64,000 bases of DNA from Veronia nyctiphanis. GTDB lineage: Bacteria; Pseudomonadota; Gammaproteobacteria; Enterobacterales; Vibrionaceae. How positions within the stretch are numbered: position 1 is the stretch's first letter; each line of letters begins with the position of its first letter. The stretch is from the NCBI RefSeq assembly GCF_004116385.1, contig NZ_PEIB01000003.1:1-64000 (forward strand). The letters run 5' to 3'. Positions 47,931 to 56,814 of this stretch are shown one piece after another. Made by a program: the position numbers and the translations under genes. The notes below the pieces were generated by a model. That model did not search any database and was not told the origin of the DNA. It saw only the letters and a program-made list of their open reading frames with translations.

Positions 47931-48636
47931 GCCGCTCAACTTCGTCTTCTGGAATACTGTCTAGGCCCGCCGATGCCGCAAGATAGCGGCGGGTTAAACC
48001 TACGAAGTCGTTTAGAGGCCGATCAAGAAAATCCTCACTGACGAAAATGTCGTAGCCCAACAAAGTGCGAGTGTAGACCATACGATTTGCCAGCATGGCA
48101 ACAAGCCCATGGTACTCTTTACCGTCGGCACTTACGTAGGGTTTGTCGTCAAAAATCATGTCCTCTATTTCTTTCTTACTATCTTCTTCTCGAAAACGAT
48201 AAGCGCTAAGTAATAATCCCCTTTGCTCCATAATGATGCCGCTGGCGAGCCGAAAGCTGATGCTATCAAGAAAGGCACCGTAATCTTTGATTCTTATGCC
48301 CATCCAAGGCAGGGGGTGGTTCCATCCTTCTTTAGAAATACTTGGAACACCGACTTCGCTGATGTCTGTCCACCTGACACTCCAACCGCCTTTTTGTGTG
48401 TGATGCTGGAGGTGCATTTGAGAGAATGAAAAAGCTAAATTGGATTGGTTTAGGGTGTGAATGAGGTAAGTGGCGAGAGCTGTGACCAATAAAATGACAA
48501 TCAAACCTGTTGCAAAGGAAATCTCAGGGTTGGTTAAGACGAAAAGAAGAGCGGCGATACAAACAGTGACGATGACTGCTGATAAAGTGCGGGATCGTTG
48601 TCCTTGTCTATGAAATATATGCAATGCTCTACTCAA
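47893..48636 (-). CDS. DUF2982-like membrane protein
   Basis: Unassigned 247-aa protein with two N-terminal membrane helices (LSAVIVTVCIAALLFVLT, FATGLIVILLVTALATYLI) and a cytoplasmic PH-like region that begins LAFSFSQMHLQHH and GGWSVRWTDISEVGVP. The remainder is helical and charged. The group DUF2982 is found in vibrios and relatives, without known function. Start is TTG 48636, supported by AAGGA seven bases upstream. Its 3' end overlaps ycbL. Confidence 0.7.
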   Translation of the reverse strand: MSRALHIFHRQGQRSRTLSAVIVTVCIAALLFVLTNPEISFATGLIVILLVTALATYLIHTLNQSNLAFSFSQMHLQHHTQKGGWSVRWTDISEVGVPSISKEGWNHPLPWMGIRIKDYGAFLDSISFRLASGIIMEQRGLLLSAYRFREEDSKKEIEDMIFDDKPYVSADGKEYHGLVAMLANRMVYTRTLLGYDIFVSEDFLDRPLNDFVGLTRRYLAASAGLDSIPEDEVERLKALATHQQRMD

Positions 48637-48869
48637 CGTATCGTCCTTTACTCATTGCTACTGAAAAGAAGAAAAAGTGGATCACCTTAACCAGTATGAT
48701 GTATCACCTCGTTTGAGTGGGTCGAAAATAAAACGATAATGTGTAGTTTATCGATTAGTCCCCGTTTTACACTATGACTTCGAGCTGTTTTTTGCTATAA
48801 AAGCCGACTTGTTTTAGACCCCGCTGCATTCAGAATACTGAAGGTAGTGCAACGGAGTAGGACGATTTA

Positions 48870-49244
48870 ATGAAAATCTCTCACAAACGTAAAGTTCAGC
48901 TCAAACTGAAAAAGCGCATTCTGACCACCACTTCTGTGACTGCTGCGCCTAAAGTCAAAACTGTTAAAGCGGCACCAGTTGCTGAGAAAAAAGCAGTTTC
49001 AGATACAACAGTTGTAAAGAAAGTGGTTGCTGATTTGGCCCTAACGCCAAAGCAGCAACAAGTTTTAGACATTGTTCGTGGAAGCCCTGAGGGTATTAAC
49101 CCAAAGGGTATCGGCCTTGAAGCCGGCCAGGAGGATGGCAAAGCTGCTTCCTGGGCTACTGGCGCTCTAAAAAAACTTGCCGAAGGCGGTATGGTTGAGC
49201 GTGTTCAGTTAGCGGGCAATAAAGTGATTTACAAAGCACTTTAA
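48870..49244 (+). CDS. Small winged-helix-like protein with basic N-terminus
   Basis: Unrecognised protein of 124 aa. Residues 1-18 are strongly basic (KISHKRKVQLKLKKRI), residues 19-60 are low-complexity Ala/Val/Lys/Thr, and residues 60-124 look like a winged helix (LTPKQQQVLDIVRGSPEGINPKGIG, ASWATGALKKLAEGGMVERV, NKVIYKAL). The design resembles a histone-like tail fused to a DNA-binding domain; a role in DNA or RNA binding is inferred. Single gene, with a strong terminator. Confidence 0.72.
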   Translation: MKISHKRKVQLKLKKRILTTTSVTAAPKVKTVKAAPVAEKKAVSDTTVVKKVVADLALTPKQQQVLDIVRGSPEGINPKGIGLEAGQEDGKAASWATGALKKLAEGGMVERVQLAGNKVIYKAL

Positions 49245-49260
49245 GCCACTGATAGCTAAC

Positions 49261-49295
49261 AAACAAAAACCAGCATATGTTGCTGGTTTTTGTTT
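49261..49295 (+). terminator. Terminator after the winged-helix gene
   Basis: A perfect 15-bp stem (49261-49275 with 49281-49295) with loop TATGT and a T-rich 3' arm. Confidence 0.87.
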
Positions 49296-49507
49296 TTCTA
49301 GCCCTTCACAACGATTGCCGATTTATATCACCCTGTGAGAATTAATCATTGTTCTCGCGTCGCTTCCCATTTTTGACACGCCAACAAGCTGCACATTGCC
49401 TATCTTTACAGATGGCAAATAGGTACAGCATCTTAGATGTACGTCGCCCGTCGACACCACAATGAAGACATTATGCTTTTGTTTCAATCAGTTGAGGTAG
49501 TGGAATA

Positions 49508-49912
49508 TTGGGTACGAAAAACGATAGATTGCTTAGCAAAAAGCTCAATTTTGATTACTCACACTTTCTGTGTCGAGAACAACGTGATGAACAATGGTAC
49601 TTCTCAGACATTTTAAGTCGCCCAATCAAACAATGGCTATTTGATTTTCAGCAAGACAGTAGTAAAGAAACAAGACTCTGTTTAGAAGATAGTTTTTATG
49701 AAGCAATGTCACCGCAGTTTAGCGACGTCGATAACATCAGCAGACTGATTGATATCGCTAGGCGCCAAGGGATAGATAAAGTGTATGTGAAACTCCCTTA
49801 TCCGCTAGATGATGAACAAATTCAAGAGGTGTCCAAAAATACAACGAGCAGAGTTTCACACATCAAGGGAGATATCGACACTCTCTCGATATCAATATTA
49901 CCTGTCGATTAG
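49508..49912 (+). CDS. Hypothetical protein
   Basis: Unrecognised cytoplasmic protein of 134 aa, rich in charged residues. Start is TTG 49508, the only start codon close to the upstream in-frame TGA, after GTGGA. Visible segments are REQRDEQWYFSDILSRPIKQW and ISRLIDIARRQGIDKVYVKL. There is no membrane segment or known motif. It is convergent with the sulA-like gene, with 32 bp between stops. Confidence 0.5.
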   Translation: MGTKNDRLLSKKLNFDYSHFLCREQRDEQWYFSDILSRPIKQWLFDFQQDSSKETRLCLEDSFYEAMSPQFSDVDNISRLIDIARRQGIDKVYVKLPYPLDDEQIQEVSKNTTSRVSHIKGDIDTLSISILPVD

Positions 49913-49944
49913 CACAGCGATGCCTTTACCACATGGAGAGTGGT

Positions 49945-50394
49945 TCAGTGCACAAGCTGATTTGTATCTTCAACGATTAGAACGTTTGTCACACTGCCAG
50001 AATCTGTTGTTGCCAGATGAGCAAAATCCTGCGTGTTGCCGAATACGATGATTGTTTCCGATGTACCCGCACTGATGGCTCTTTCTAGCATGCTGACCTT
50101 GTCTTGACGAGGATGCTTTCTTGCAATCCTGACTCTGCTGCAGTTTATACCCGCTTCTTCGAGTACGTGCTTGCAGAAACTTTCTGTCGGCTCAATCACT
50201 GTTATCCATTGTCTTGAATCTTCTGACGATATGATTGTTTTCATTTGGCCAATCAGCATTTCAGCATTTTTTATGCTGGCAATCATGTCCTTCACATCGT
50301 GCTTGCGTTCATGAGTTCTCAGTTGTGGTAAGTCGGTGCAACGTGAACCAAAGTGAATTGAACAAAATGTATTAGAAATTGTTTGGCGATTCAT
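49945..50394 (-). CDS. sulA: SulA-like cell-division inhibitor
   Basis: SOS-induced inhibitor that blocks FtsZ ring formation, 149 aa. The N-terminus is poorly conserved. The core (WITVIEPTESFCKHVLEEAGINCSRVRI, then SMLERAISAGTSETIIVFG) follows the SulA/RecA-like fold lacking an ATP-binding loop. Function is supported by a near-perfect LexA box 28 bp upstream. The start ATG at 50394 is clear. Homology to E. coli SulA is distant, so the FtsZ role is inferred from the fold and the SOS box together. Confidence 0.72.
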   Translation of the reverse strand: MNRQTISNTFCSIHFGSRCTDLPQLRTHERKHDVKDMIASIKNAEMLIGQMKTIISSEDSRQWITVIEPTESFCKHVLEEAGINCSRVRIARKHPRQDKVSMLERAISAGTSETIIVFGNTQDFAHLATTDSGSVTNVLIVEDTNQLVH

Positions 50395-50421
50395 AGTTTA
50401 GTCCTGTTTACTCATCCAGTG

Positions 50422-50437
50422 CTGTATGCCTATACAG
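50422..50437 (-). promoter_or_regulatory. LexA/SOS box upstream of the sulA-like gene
   Basis: CTGTATGCCTATACAG fits CTG-N10-CAG, with perfect CTGTAT/ATACAG half-sites in the extended TGCTGTATGCCTATACAGTA. It lies 28 bp before the sulA-like start. Confidence 0.85.
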
Positions 50438-50607
50438 TAGTTTGTTTAGCTGGCTATTTCAATCATCTGAACGATCATTCCGCGATCTTATTCAAACTAA
50501 ACCATGCTCTGTTTTCATTTCTAACATTTCGTCGTAGCTAAATTGCGCTTATTCCGAGCACAAGTAACTGATATGATCCGAGAAAACAAATTGAGTGAGA
50601 TATAGCC

Positions 50608-51244
50608 GTGGATGCAGAATTTTGGCATAGCCGTTGGGCAGAAAATCGTATTGGATTTCACAGTGATGAAACGCATCCGTCCTTACAGCGTTTTTGGCCT
50701 GCGATAAATCCAAGGAGGGAAGAACGTGTATTTGTACCTATGTGCGGTAAGTCAGTCGACTTAACTTGGCTTGCACAAAATCATGAGGAGGTTGTAGGCG
50801 TAGAGCTGAGTGATATCGCTGTGCGCACTTATTTTTCAGAGCACCTTTATACGCCTATGGTCTCGACTCTACCGGGTGGGCACGTGCTTTATCAGTTCGA
50901 TGAAGTCAGCATTTTTTGTGGTGACTATTTTACGTCTCCAGTTGGCCAGTTTTCACTTGTATATGATCGCGCAGCTGATAGCGATGCCTGAAACGATGAG
51001 AAGACGCTATGTTGATAGGTTACTGTCAGTTGTGGAGTCAGGAGGAAGGATTCTGTTGATCACTCTCGATTACGATCAGAGCGAAATGTCTGGCCCTCCG
51101 TTCAGTGTTGACCAAACGGAAGTGCAGCAATTGTTTTCATCATGCGACGTGACGCTGCTGGACACAGACAACAGTGCGAAGCCACCAAAGAGTAAATCGG
51201 CGAGTCGATTTTGTGAGCAAGTATGGGCAATCACGAAAAGATGA
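50608..51244 (+). pseudogene. tpm: Thiopurine S-methyltransferase, frameshifted
   Basis: SAM-dependent methyltransferase that in bacteria also methylates selenite or tellurite species. FWHSRWAENRIGFHSDETHP is the characteristic start (GTG 50608), with VFVPMCGKSVDLTWLA (SAM loop), GVELSDIAV and FCGDYFTSPVGQFSLVYDRA. After GFxYDRAA the frame breaks: two bases are missing near 50972-50976, after which ALIAMPETMRRRYVDRLLSV, LDYDQSEMSGPPFSVDQTEV and the end follow. Restored length is about 212 aa, normal for the family. The loss is of two bases in a GC-alternating context. Confidence 0.85.
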
Positions 51245-51248
51245 CACG

Positions 51249-51287
51249 CAACAAAAAAAGCCACTCGAAGAGTGGCTTTTTTTGTTG
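51249..51287. terminator. Bidirectional terminator between tpm and PAP2 genes
   Basis: A perfect 18-bp stem (51249-51266 with 51270-51287), loop GAA, with an A7 and a T7 inside the stem arms. It serves the convergent tpm and PAP2 genes. Confidence 0.9.
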
Positions 51288-51297
51288 GTTAAGCAAA

Positions 51298-51843
51298 CTA
51301 AAACTTAACGCTCGCTGTCAGACCAACCTGATCGCCGTTGATATAAGGCATCACATACGTATCAGTTAACGAATAGCCCATTTCAGTTACAGCGTATTGT
51401 ATACCTGTAGCCAATGCCGCGCCTGCAGCAACATCACGCCAGTAGTGACGCTTAGCATCAACACGGGAATATCCAACTAACGCTGTCAATGCGTATGCAG
51501 GTACACCATATTCCCAGCCGTAGCGGAATTGAAGGTAAGCGGCGCCTTGGGCGGCTGCAGAAGTATGGCCTGATGGGAATGAATTATTCTCACTTCCGTC
51601 TGGACGTGGTGCGTGAACAACCGCTTTCAAAGTGTGTGTCGCTGCAGCAGTGTACACAGCACCCTCTGCTAGCTGAAAGAAACCTTCGGTATCGTTTTTC
51701 AATAAGGAAATAATTCCGGCGCCAACAGGGACAGCGATTTGGGTGATATCGCCGACGGTTGTTAGATTATCACTTTTTGCATGAGCAACCGGAGCAACGG
51801 CCATAGATACAGCTAGCGTCGCTGCGACAAATGAATTACGCAT
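51298..51843 (-). CDS. PAP2-family phosphatase, exported
   Basis: Phosphatidic-acid-phosphatase-type protein of 181 aa with a signal peptide (AATLAVSMAVAPVAHA). Motifs are KAVVHAPRP (motif 1), SFPSGHTSAAA (motif 2) and SRVDAKRHYWRDVAAG (motif 3, with catalytic His and Asp). It lacks the multiple helices of membrane PAP2 enzymes and ends in an aromatic residue (VKF), which may indicate outer-membrane association. Substrate could be lipid A or undecaprenyl phosphates, not decidable here. Confidence 0.85.
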   Translation of the reverse strand: MRNSFVAATLAVSMAVAPVAHAKSDNLTTVGDITQIAVPVGAGIISLLKNDTEGFFQLAEGAVYTAAATHTLKAVVHAPRPDGSENNSFPSGHTSAAAQGAAYLQFRYGWEYGVPAYALTALVGYSRVDAKRHYWRDVAAGAALATGIQYAVTEMGYSLTDTYVMPYINGDQVGLTASVKF

Positions 51844-52422
51844 TTTATTACCTCAAGAGCACTACTATGTTTTGAGCGGCAGTGGAGAATTCTTAGATGA
51901 CTGAATTTTTCATTTCCAACTTAACAATGTAAGCCGTGAAACTATGACGAGAACTATACATTTTACGCCAACATATTTCGAGTCAAAAAATAATATTTAG
52001 ACTCAGATCTAAAAAAATAAAATACACCGTTTTATAAAAATTAGATTAACTTTAGATAAGAAGTAGTGGTTTAATTTGTTGTAAGATTCAGATTTATAAG
52101 AATTTTTTAATTATCACGCTGGGTCTGATTTCACCTCAGTTAGCTAATGCCTGTGATAAATTAAATTCATGCGAAATTTTTAATATAATTTAAAGACAAT
52201 TTAATTTCGTCAAAATATTGACTAAATAGTAACGGGGATAATGATGTGAGTGACAAAGATAGAGAGGGCGTAAATAGTTTTTTTAGGCAGATGTTAATAA
52301 CTATACAACGTAATTTTAACTTTATTCATTTTTACGCTTAGTGAGATATTCGACAGTGAGCTTTCTACTTAATCTTTGGGGGCACTGACGCTTTCAGTTG
52401 ATTACCGAAAGCGTCATTTATG
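51844..52422. other. 579-bp AT-rich gap
   Basis: No complete gene. A signal-peptide-like stretch without a start codon reads KNFLIITLGLISPQLANAC at 52098-52193 (plus strand) and may be a remnant. A hairpin with a 10-bp stem (52386-52395 with 52407-52416) lies just past the cdd stop and may end cdd transcripts. Confidence 0.5.
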
Positions 52423-53310
52423 CTAAATAGGCTGGTAAGTGAGTGTAATGTCTGGGTTGATGGCTTCGAGTGTTGCCTGAGTATCCGCAAGATGACTCAT
52501 TGAACTGATTGATAATTCGACCAAAGCAGCATCAGTGATATCACTCAGTTTTTCAGATGCCATATTCATATTAATCAATGCAACCTGAAGAGGAGGGAGG
52601 CTTGGGTTAAACGCTGCATTCTCAGCATACATTCCCTTGTAAATTCGCCCTGATGTTGTCCGAAGCGCAACACCACTGTGGTTATGGCTATATGGCGCAT
52701 GACTTCCATTGGTTGCTTCAAGGGCGGCATTTATAAGTGGGTCGTCCTCTCTGGCAACAAGACCATGGTTAACAGGTGTCATCAATCCGTCTTCTATACC
52801 TAAATCAGCAGGCCCAAACGCATCGGGTAGGAAAGTGTGCAAAGACTTCTCCTCTATATTAGGCAGTTGGACTTGTAACTCTTTTGCTGTCGTCAATTCA
52901 TTCATAAATTGTCGGCAGTGGCCACATGGACTGTAGTTGACTGTGATGTCTTTGAGGCCTTTTTCCCCTCGTGACCACGCATGTGCAATTGCAGACTGCT
53001 CGGCATGAATTGTCTGGCCGAGCTGAACACCATTTATTTCAAAGTTGGCACCGAAATAGAGTGTTCCAGAGAGGCCACGTGCGATTGCACCGACATGAAA
53101 TTGAGAGATAGGGGCGATTGAATATGCAGCTGCAACTGGCAAGAGCGCCAGCCTTAATTCACTATCGGAAAGTCCTGACTTGACTAACATCTCCTGAAAA
53201 CAGGCATCACTAATACTTGCTTTAAAATCAGGTTTGGAGAAGATATTTGTGAGCGCATCTCTAAGAGGCGCCGGTAATGAAGCGATAGCATTACGTAAGC
53301 TGGATCGCAT
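52423..53310 (-). CDS. cdd: Cytidine deaminase
   Basis: Pyrimidine salvage enzyme deaminating cytidine and deoxycytidine to uridine forms. The 295-aa size matches the E. coli two-domain type (294 aa). The zinc and catalytic signatures are in [11 protein letters not shown] (His, Glu) and [15 protein letters not shown] (two Cys). The C-terminal half is the noncatalytic repeat. The genes yohK and yohJ lie upstream in the same direction, as in E. coli, with 149 bp between. Confidence 0.95.
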   Translation of the reverse strand: MRSSLRNAIASLPAPLRDALTNIFSKPDFKASISDACFQEMLVKSGLSDSELRLALLPVAAAYSIAPISQFHVGAIARGLSGTLYFGANFEINGVQLGQTIHAEQSAIAHAWSRGEKGLKDITVNYSPCGHCRQFMNELTTAKELQVQLPNIEEKSLHTFLPDAFGPADLGIEDGLMTPVNHGLVAREDDPLINAALEATNGSHAPYSHNHSGVALRTTSGRIYKGMYAENAAFNPSLPPLQVALINMNMASEKLSDITDAALVELSISSMSHLADTQATLEAINPDITLTYQPI

Positions 53311-53459
53311 AATCAGTTCCGTTCAAGCACTATGGCAGGTCATTCTAGCCCTATTCGAAAGAATAAATAAACAATTTATGTCACAACAAATATGTAATGG
53401 ACATGTTTGCTTTGCAAGTTGAAGTGAGCTCACATGATTTCGATTACATGTTAACCAGT

Positions 53460-54146
53460 TCACATAGGCGTAGTTGCGAACCAAGTAAATAGGGCAAAAA
53501 ATAGGGGTGCCAAGAGCGAAGTAATTACGCCGCAGAGTACCAGAGCAAGTGAACTCATTGCTCCCTCTCTATAGTCTTGTTCCGATGCTTTGGCAGTGCC
53601 AATTGCATGCGATACTGCACCGATAGCCAGACCTCGTGCAAGCGGTGACTTTACCTTCAAGAAGTTCATCAACGGATAACCCAATATTGCACCTACTAGA
53701 CCTGCAACGATAACTAATGCTGATGTGATGGACGCTACACCACCTATGTGTTCTGAAACACTAAGAGCGAAGGGCGTTGAAATTGATTTCGGCAGTACGC
53801 TGGCCATGATGACGAGATCGTCGCTCCCTATCAGTGCCAGCCCCGCACCGATAAAAATAGATAAAATACTGCCACTGAGACATGCAGTGAAAATGACTTT
53901 CCAATATCTTCTGATTGTCCCGAGTTGTTCATAGACGGGATAAGCCATTGCAACCACAGCGGGACCAAGTAACGCATGTAGAATTTGATTTTCGTGGAAG
54001 TATTCCGCATAGCTTGTATCGGTCATTGTAAGGGACGTCATCAGCACGATCAGACACAGGAAAATAGGGTTACAGAGGGGATGTCGTATCCATGTGGCAA
54101 TTTTTCTCGCCAAAAAATACACCACAATGGTGAGAAGCAGCCACAT
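53460..54146 (-). CDS. yohK: LrgB/YohK-family membrane protein
   Basis: Inner-membrane protein of 228 aa with about seven helices. MASVLPKSISTPFALSVSEHIGGV is the LrgB signature and GLAIGAVSHAIGTAKASEQD follows. The LrgAB/CidAB pairs are linked to murein hydrolase control and, in other bacteria, to transport of pyruvate or glycolate. It overlaps yohJ by one base (TAATG), so the two are translated together, and cdd lies downstream. Confidence 0.9.
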   Translation of the reverse strand: MWLLLTIVVYFLARKIATWIRHPLCNPIFLCLIVLMTSLTMTDTSYAEYFHENQILHALLGPAVVAMAYPVYEQLGTIRRYWKVIFTACLSGSILSIFIGAGLALIGSDDLVIMASVLPKSISTPFALSVSEHIGGVASITSALVIVAGLVGAILGYPLMNFLKVKSPLARGLAIGAVSHAIGTAKASEQDYREGAMSSLALVLCGVITSLLAPLFFALFTWFATTPM

Positions 54147-54505
54147 TACTTTTTCTCCGACGACTTGCTCTGAACAAGCTTGTCGATAAATACAGCGATG
54201 ATTGCCATAACAGCAAGTGTGCTGAACACTGTTGAACCAATGAGTGACATAAAATGGTGTTGCAAAGTATTGAAGTGATTAATCAGTCCCATCGATGCTG
54301 GGACGAAAAAAAGTGGCATCACACCGATAAGGAAAATACAGCCTTGCTTCACCATCCTTGCCTTAATAACACCGCTACTAAGCAGCAAAAGCATAGACAA
54401 CATACCAATAATGCTCCCGGGAATCGGTAAACTGAGTCGTTCGGTAAGGAAACTACCAAATAGGTAACACAACCCGATCACGACAAAGCCTAGTATTTTG
54501 TCCAT
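54146..54505 (-). CDS. yohJ: LrgA/YohJ-family membrane protein
   Basis: Inner-membrane protein of about 119 aa with four helices. GSFLTERLSLPIPGSIIGMLSMLLLL is the LrgA family hallmark. I chose ATG 54505 (GAGGTGG eight bases upstream) over ATG 54538, which lies in a hairpin terminator for the preceding gene. It is the first gene of yohJ-yohK, with cdd farther down. Confidence 0.9.
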   Translation of the reverse strand: MDKILGFVVIGLCYLFGSFLTERLSLPIPGSIIGMLSMLLLLSSGVIKARMVKQGCIFLIGVMPLFFVPASMGLINHFNTLQHHFMSLIGSTVFSTLAVMAIIAVFIDKLVQSKSSEKK

Positions 54506-54526
54506 GACGAAATCCACCTCAAAAGA

Positions 54527-54561
54527 AAAGGCGGTCATTCTAAAGAGAAATGACCGCCTTT
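54527..54561 (-). terminator. Terminator of the ToxR-like gene
   Basis: A perfect 13-bp stem (54527-54539 with 54549-54561). On the minus strand it is followed by CTTTTCTTTTG, a T-rich tail. It overlaps the alternative upstream start of yohJ and argues against that start. Confidence 0.8.
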
Positions 54562-54586
54562 CATAGATGGTTTGATCAATAAAACG

Positions 54587-55093
54587 TCAGATTGTATGCA
54601 AGGTGTAGAGTAAGAAGCCAAATATGCCCACACACATGACAACTGCACTGGCTCGGCCGAAAATGTTCGGCGTTTGTTCTTCATCTTCTTGCGGCGCAGC
54701 AAGCGCGAGATCTACAGATTCCGCTTGCTCATCAGAAATCTCAGCGGGCGTTTGATTCTTTTGGTATGTTCTTTGTGGTAGAGATACTCGGTATCCAAAA
54801 TCACCTACCATATCGAGTGGAAGCACTTTTTCTCCGTCTCGATATGATTTACCTAGCAATGAACACAGCGTGTTCTGATGTTGAGAGTAGGACGCATCAG
54901 ACAACGTTGTCGAAGCAAATAAGACCCTCGAAGATATGACTTCTCCAGCATGATGACAGAGCATCTCTAGCAGACGGCATTCTTCATACGACAAATTTGT
55001 TACGCTGCTGTCAGTCCAAATCAAAGAGCGGCTTTCAGGCTCAAAAACAACGCCCGAGAAGCGGTAGCAGCGGCTATTTACTTTTGTTGTCAT
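54587..55093 (-). CDS. ToxR-like membrane-bound winged-helix protein without periplasmic domain
   Basis: Protein of 168 aa. Residues about 15-105 form an OmpR/PhoB-type winged helix (TNLSYEECRLLEMLCHHAGEV, DMVGDFGYRVSLP). An acidic linker follows (ALAAPQEDEEQTPN), then one membrane helix at the very C-terminus (ASAVVMCVGIFGFLLYTLHTI). Unlike ToxR, TcpP and CadC, it ends right after the membrane helix, with nothing exposed outside. It may bind DNA at the membrane and take its signal from a partner or the membrane itself. Between yohJ and sbcB, with its own terminator. Confidence 0.8.
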   Translation of the reverse strand: MTTKVNSRCYRFSGVVFEPESRSLIWTDSSVTNLSYEECRLLEMLCHHAGEVISSRVLFASTTLSDASYSQHQNTLCSLLGKSYRDGEKVLPLDMVGDFGYRVSLPQRTYQKNQTPAEISDEQAESVDLALAAPQEDEEQTPNIFGRASAVVMCVGIFGFLLYTLHTI

Positions 55094-55226
55094 CGGCTCG
55101 TCCCATTCTCAAGTGCGTTTATTAAAAGTGTGGACGCAATTCACAAAAATTCAAATGAATAAAGTGAGAAATTTATGAACTTTCTTTACCTTAAGACACG
55201 GAAATATGGATGGTTTTTCAGGCAAA

Positions 55227-56651
55227 CTAACTGACTAGAGACTCAATATAATGATAAACTGATTTAAGTACCGCCATCTTTTTCTCGTCCCCCTGATGTT
55301 GCTCACCCAACTGCTCTAGACTCGCCATAAGTGCAGGCAGATTCTCTTCAAAATAATCCCTTCTGTGGAAATGCCACTTTCGCTGCTCAGAATCACTCAA
55401 GGTCCAAGGGAAATTTCGTGCGCGGTAGCGAAAGAGCAATGGTGCGATTCGACTGTCTGAGACATTTAGTTCGAAGGCGGCAAGGTTTTCCGGTGATGTT
55501 TGACGAACAATTTCCATCGTTGAACGATCAGCAGGAGAAAAAAATCCTTCATACAACATGCTGTCTATATTATTAGACGTTTTATAATTTTCATCTGTCA
55601 CAAAAATCTTTAAAAGTTTTTCTCGAATTTCTGGTTGGGATTGTATTAGTTTGAGGTTCTCAAGACATTTTTGCCTGTCGATACCCAACCGCTCTGCGTC
55701 TTCAGGCCTCAGCGTTTTTGCTTCAGAGAGCACCGGGCACTTGTTGATATGAACAAGTTTGATTGGCACAGGTAATTCGTCAGGGCCTAGGTCTTCACGT
55801 TTTGTATAGAGGCGCTCCTTGAGCGCCTGAGCGTCTAATTCAAAGAGAGGTGAAGGGTCTTGAGCAAGGTCGATAGTAATGACTGCATTTTTATTTTCAG
55901 GATGCCAGGCAGCCGGCACGATCCAGCTTGTATTGCTCCGGTTTACACCAAACATACCCGATACATGCACCAATGGTTTCATATTCACCACGTCAATCAT
56001 TGATGTCAGCTTGTTTTTATTTCTATGTTGATAGAGGTAATCAAACAGTCGCGGTTGCGCTTTTTTAAACAGCTTCGCCATTTCAATAGTTGCGATTACA
56101 TCTGCCATCGCATCATGCGCGTTACTGTGTTCGATGCCGTTTGCGACAGATAGTTTTTCTAGCTTAAAACTGATTTTGCCTTCATCATCCAAAGGCCATT
56201 GAATGCCTTCTGGACGCAACGCATAACAAGCTCGCAAGGCATCAAGTAAATCCCAACGCGAGTTGCCGTTTTGCCAACTCCAACCGTACGGATCAAAGAA
56301 GTTACGATATAGCGTATATCGGGTTACTTCATCATCAAACCGGATATTGTTATAACCAATTGCACACGTCCCAGGAAGAGATAACTGCTCGTGGATCTTC
56401 GCAATGAACTCGGGTTCTGGAAGACCTTTAGAGACAGCTGTTTGTGGGGTAATGCCCGTTATCAAACATGCTTCAGGGTTGGGTAGGTAATCATTAGGAG
56501 GCTGGCAATAGATGACTAATGGCTCACCAATTATGTTGAAATCCATATCGGTTCTAACGCCCGCAAACTGACAAGGCCTGTCTAATGCCGGGCTGGTACC
56601 AAACGTTTCGTAATCAAAGAAGAAGAATGTAGGTTGATCTGAATTATTCAT
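55227..56651 (-). CDS. sbcB: Exodeoxyribonuclease I
   Basis: Single-strand 3'-5' exonuclease in recombination and mismatch repair, 474 aa (E. coli 475). DEDDh motifs: FFDYETFGTSPALDRPCQFA (Asp, Glu), IGYNNIRFDDEVTRYTLY (Asp), SNAHDAMADVIATIEMAK (His, Asp). The SH3-like and C-terminal helical domains follow with HFHRRDYFEENLPALM near the end. The start ATG at 56651 gives MNNSDQPTFFFFDYE. It is the last core gene before the island. Confidence 0.95.
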   Translation of the reverse strand: MNNSDQPTFFFFDYETFGTSPALDRPCQFAGVRTDMDFNIIGEPLVIYCQPPNDYLPNPEACLITGITPQTAVSKGLPEPEFIAKIHEQLSLPGTCAIGYNNIRFDDEVTRYTLYRNFFDPYGWSWQNGNSRWDLLDALRACYALRPEGIQWPLDDEGKISFKLEKLSVANGIEHSNAHDAMADVIATIEMAKLFKKAQPRLFDYLYQHRNKNKLTSMIDVVNMKPLVHVSGMFGVNRSNTSWIVPAAWHPENKNAVITIDLAQDPSPLFELDAQALKERLYTKREDLGPDELPVPIKLVHINKCPVLSEAKTLRPEDAERLGIDRQKCLENLKLIQSQPEIREKLLKIFVTDENYKTSNNIDSMLYEGFFSPADRSTMEIVRQTSPENLAAFELNVSDSRIAPLLFRYRARNFPWTLSDSEQRKWHFHRRDYFEENLPALMASLEQLGEQHQGDEKKMAVLKSVYHYIESLVS

Positions 56652-56814
56652 AGGTCGAAAAAGGTAACCTGCAAAAGAGGCTTAACCCCTTATAAATTAA
56701 TGGTTTGCTGTACGCTAAGGTGTCATTTTTACAGCAACGAAATTGATGAAACCCGTTTAATCATTGATATTTACGTCCAATGATGTACCCAAATTTGAAA
56801 AGTGGTGCGTCCAA

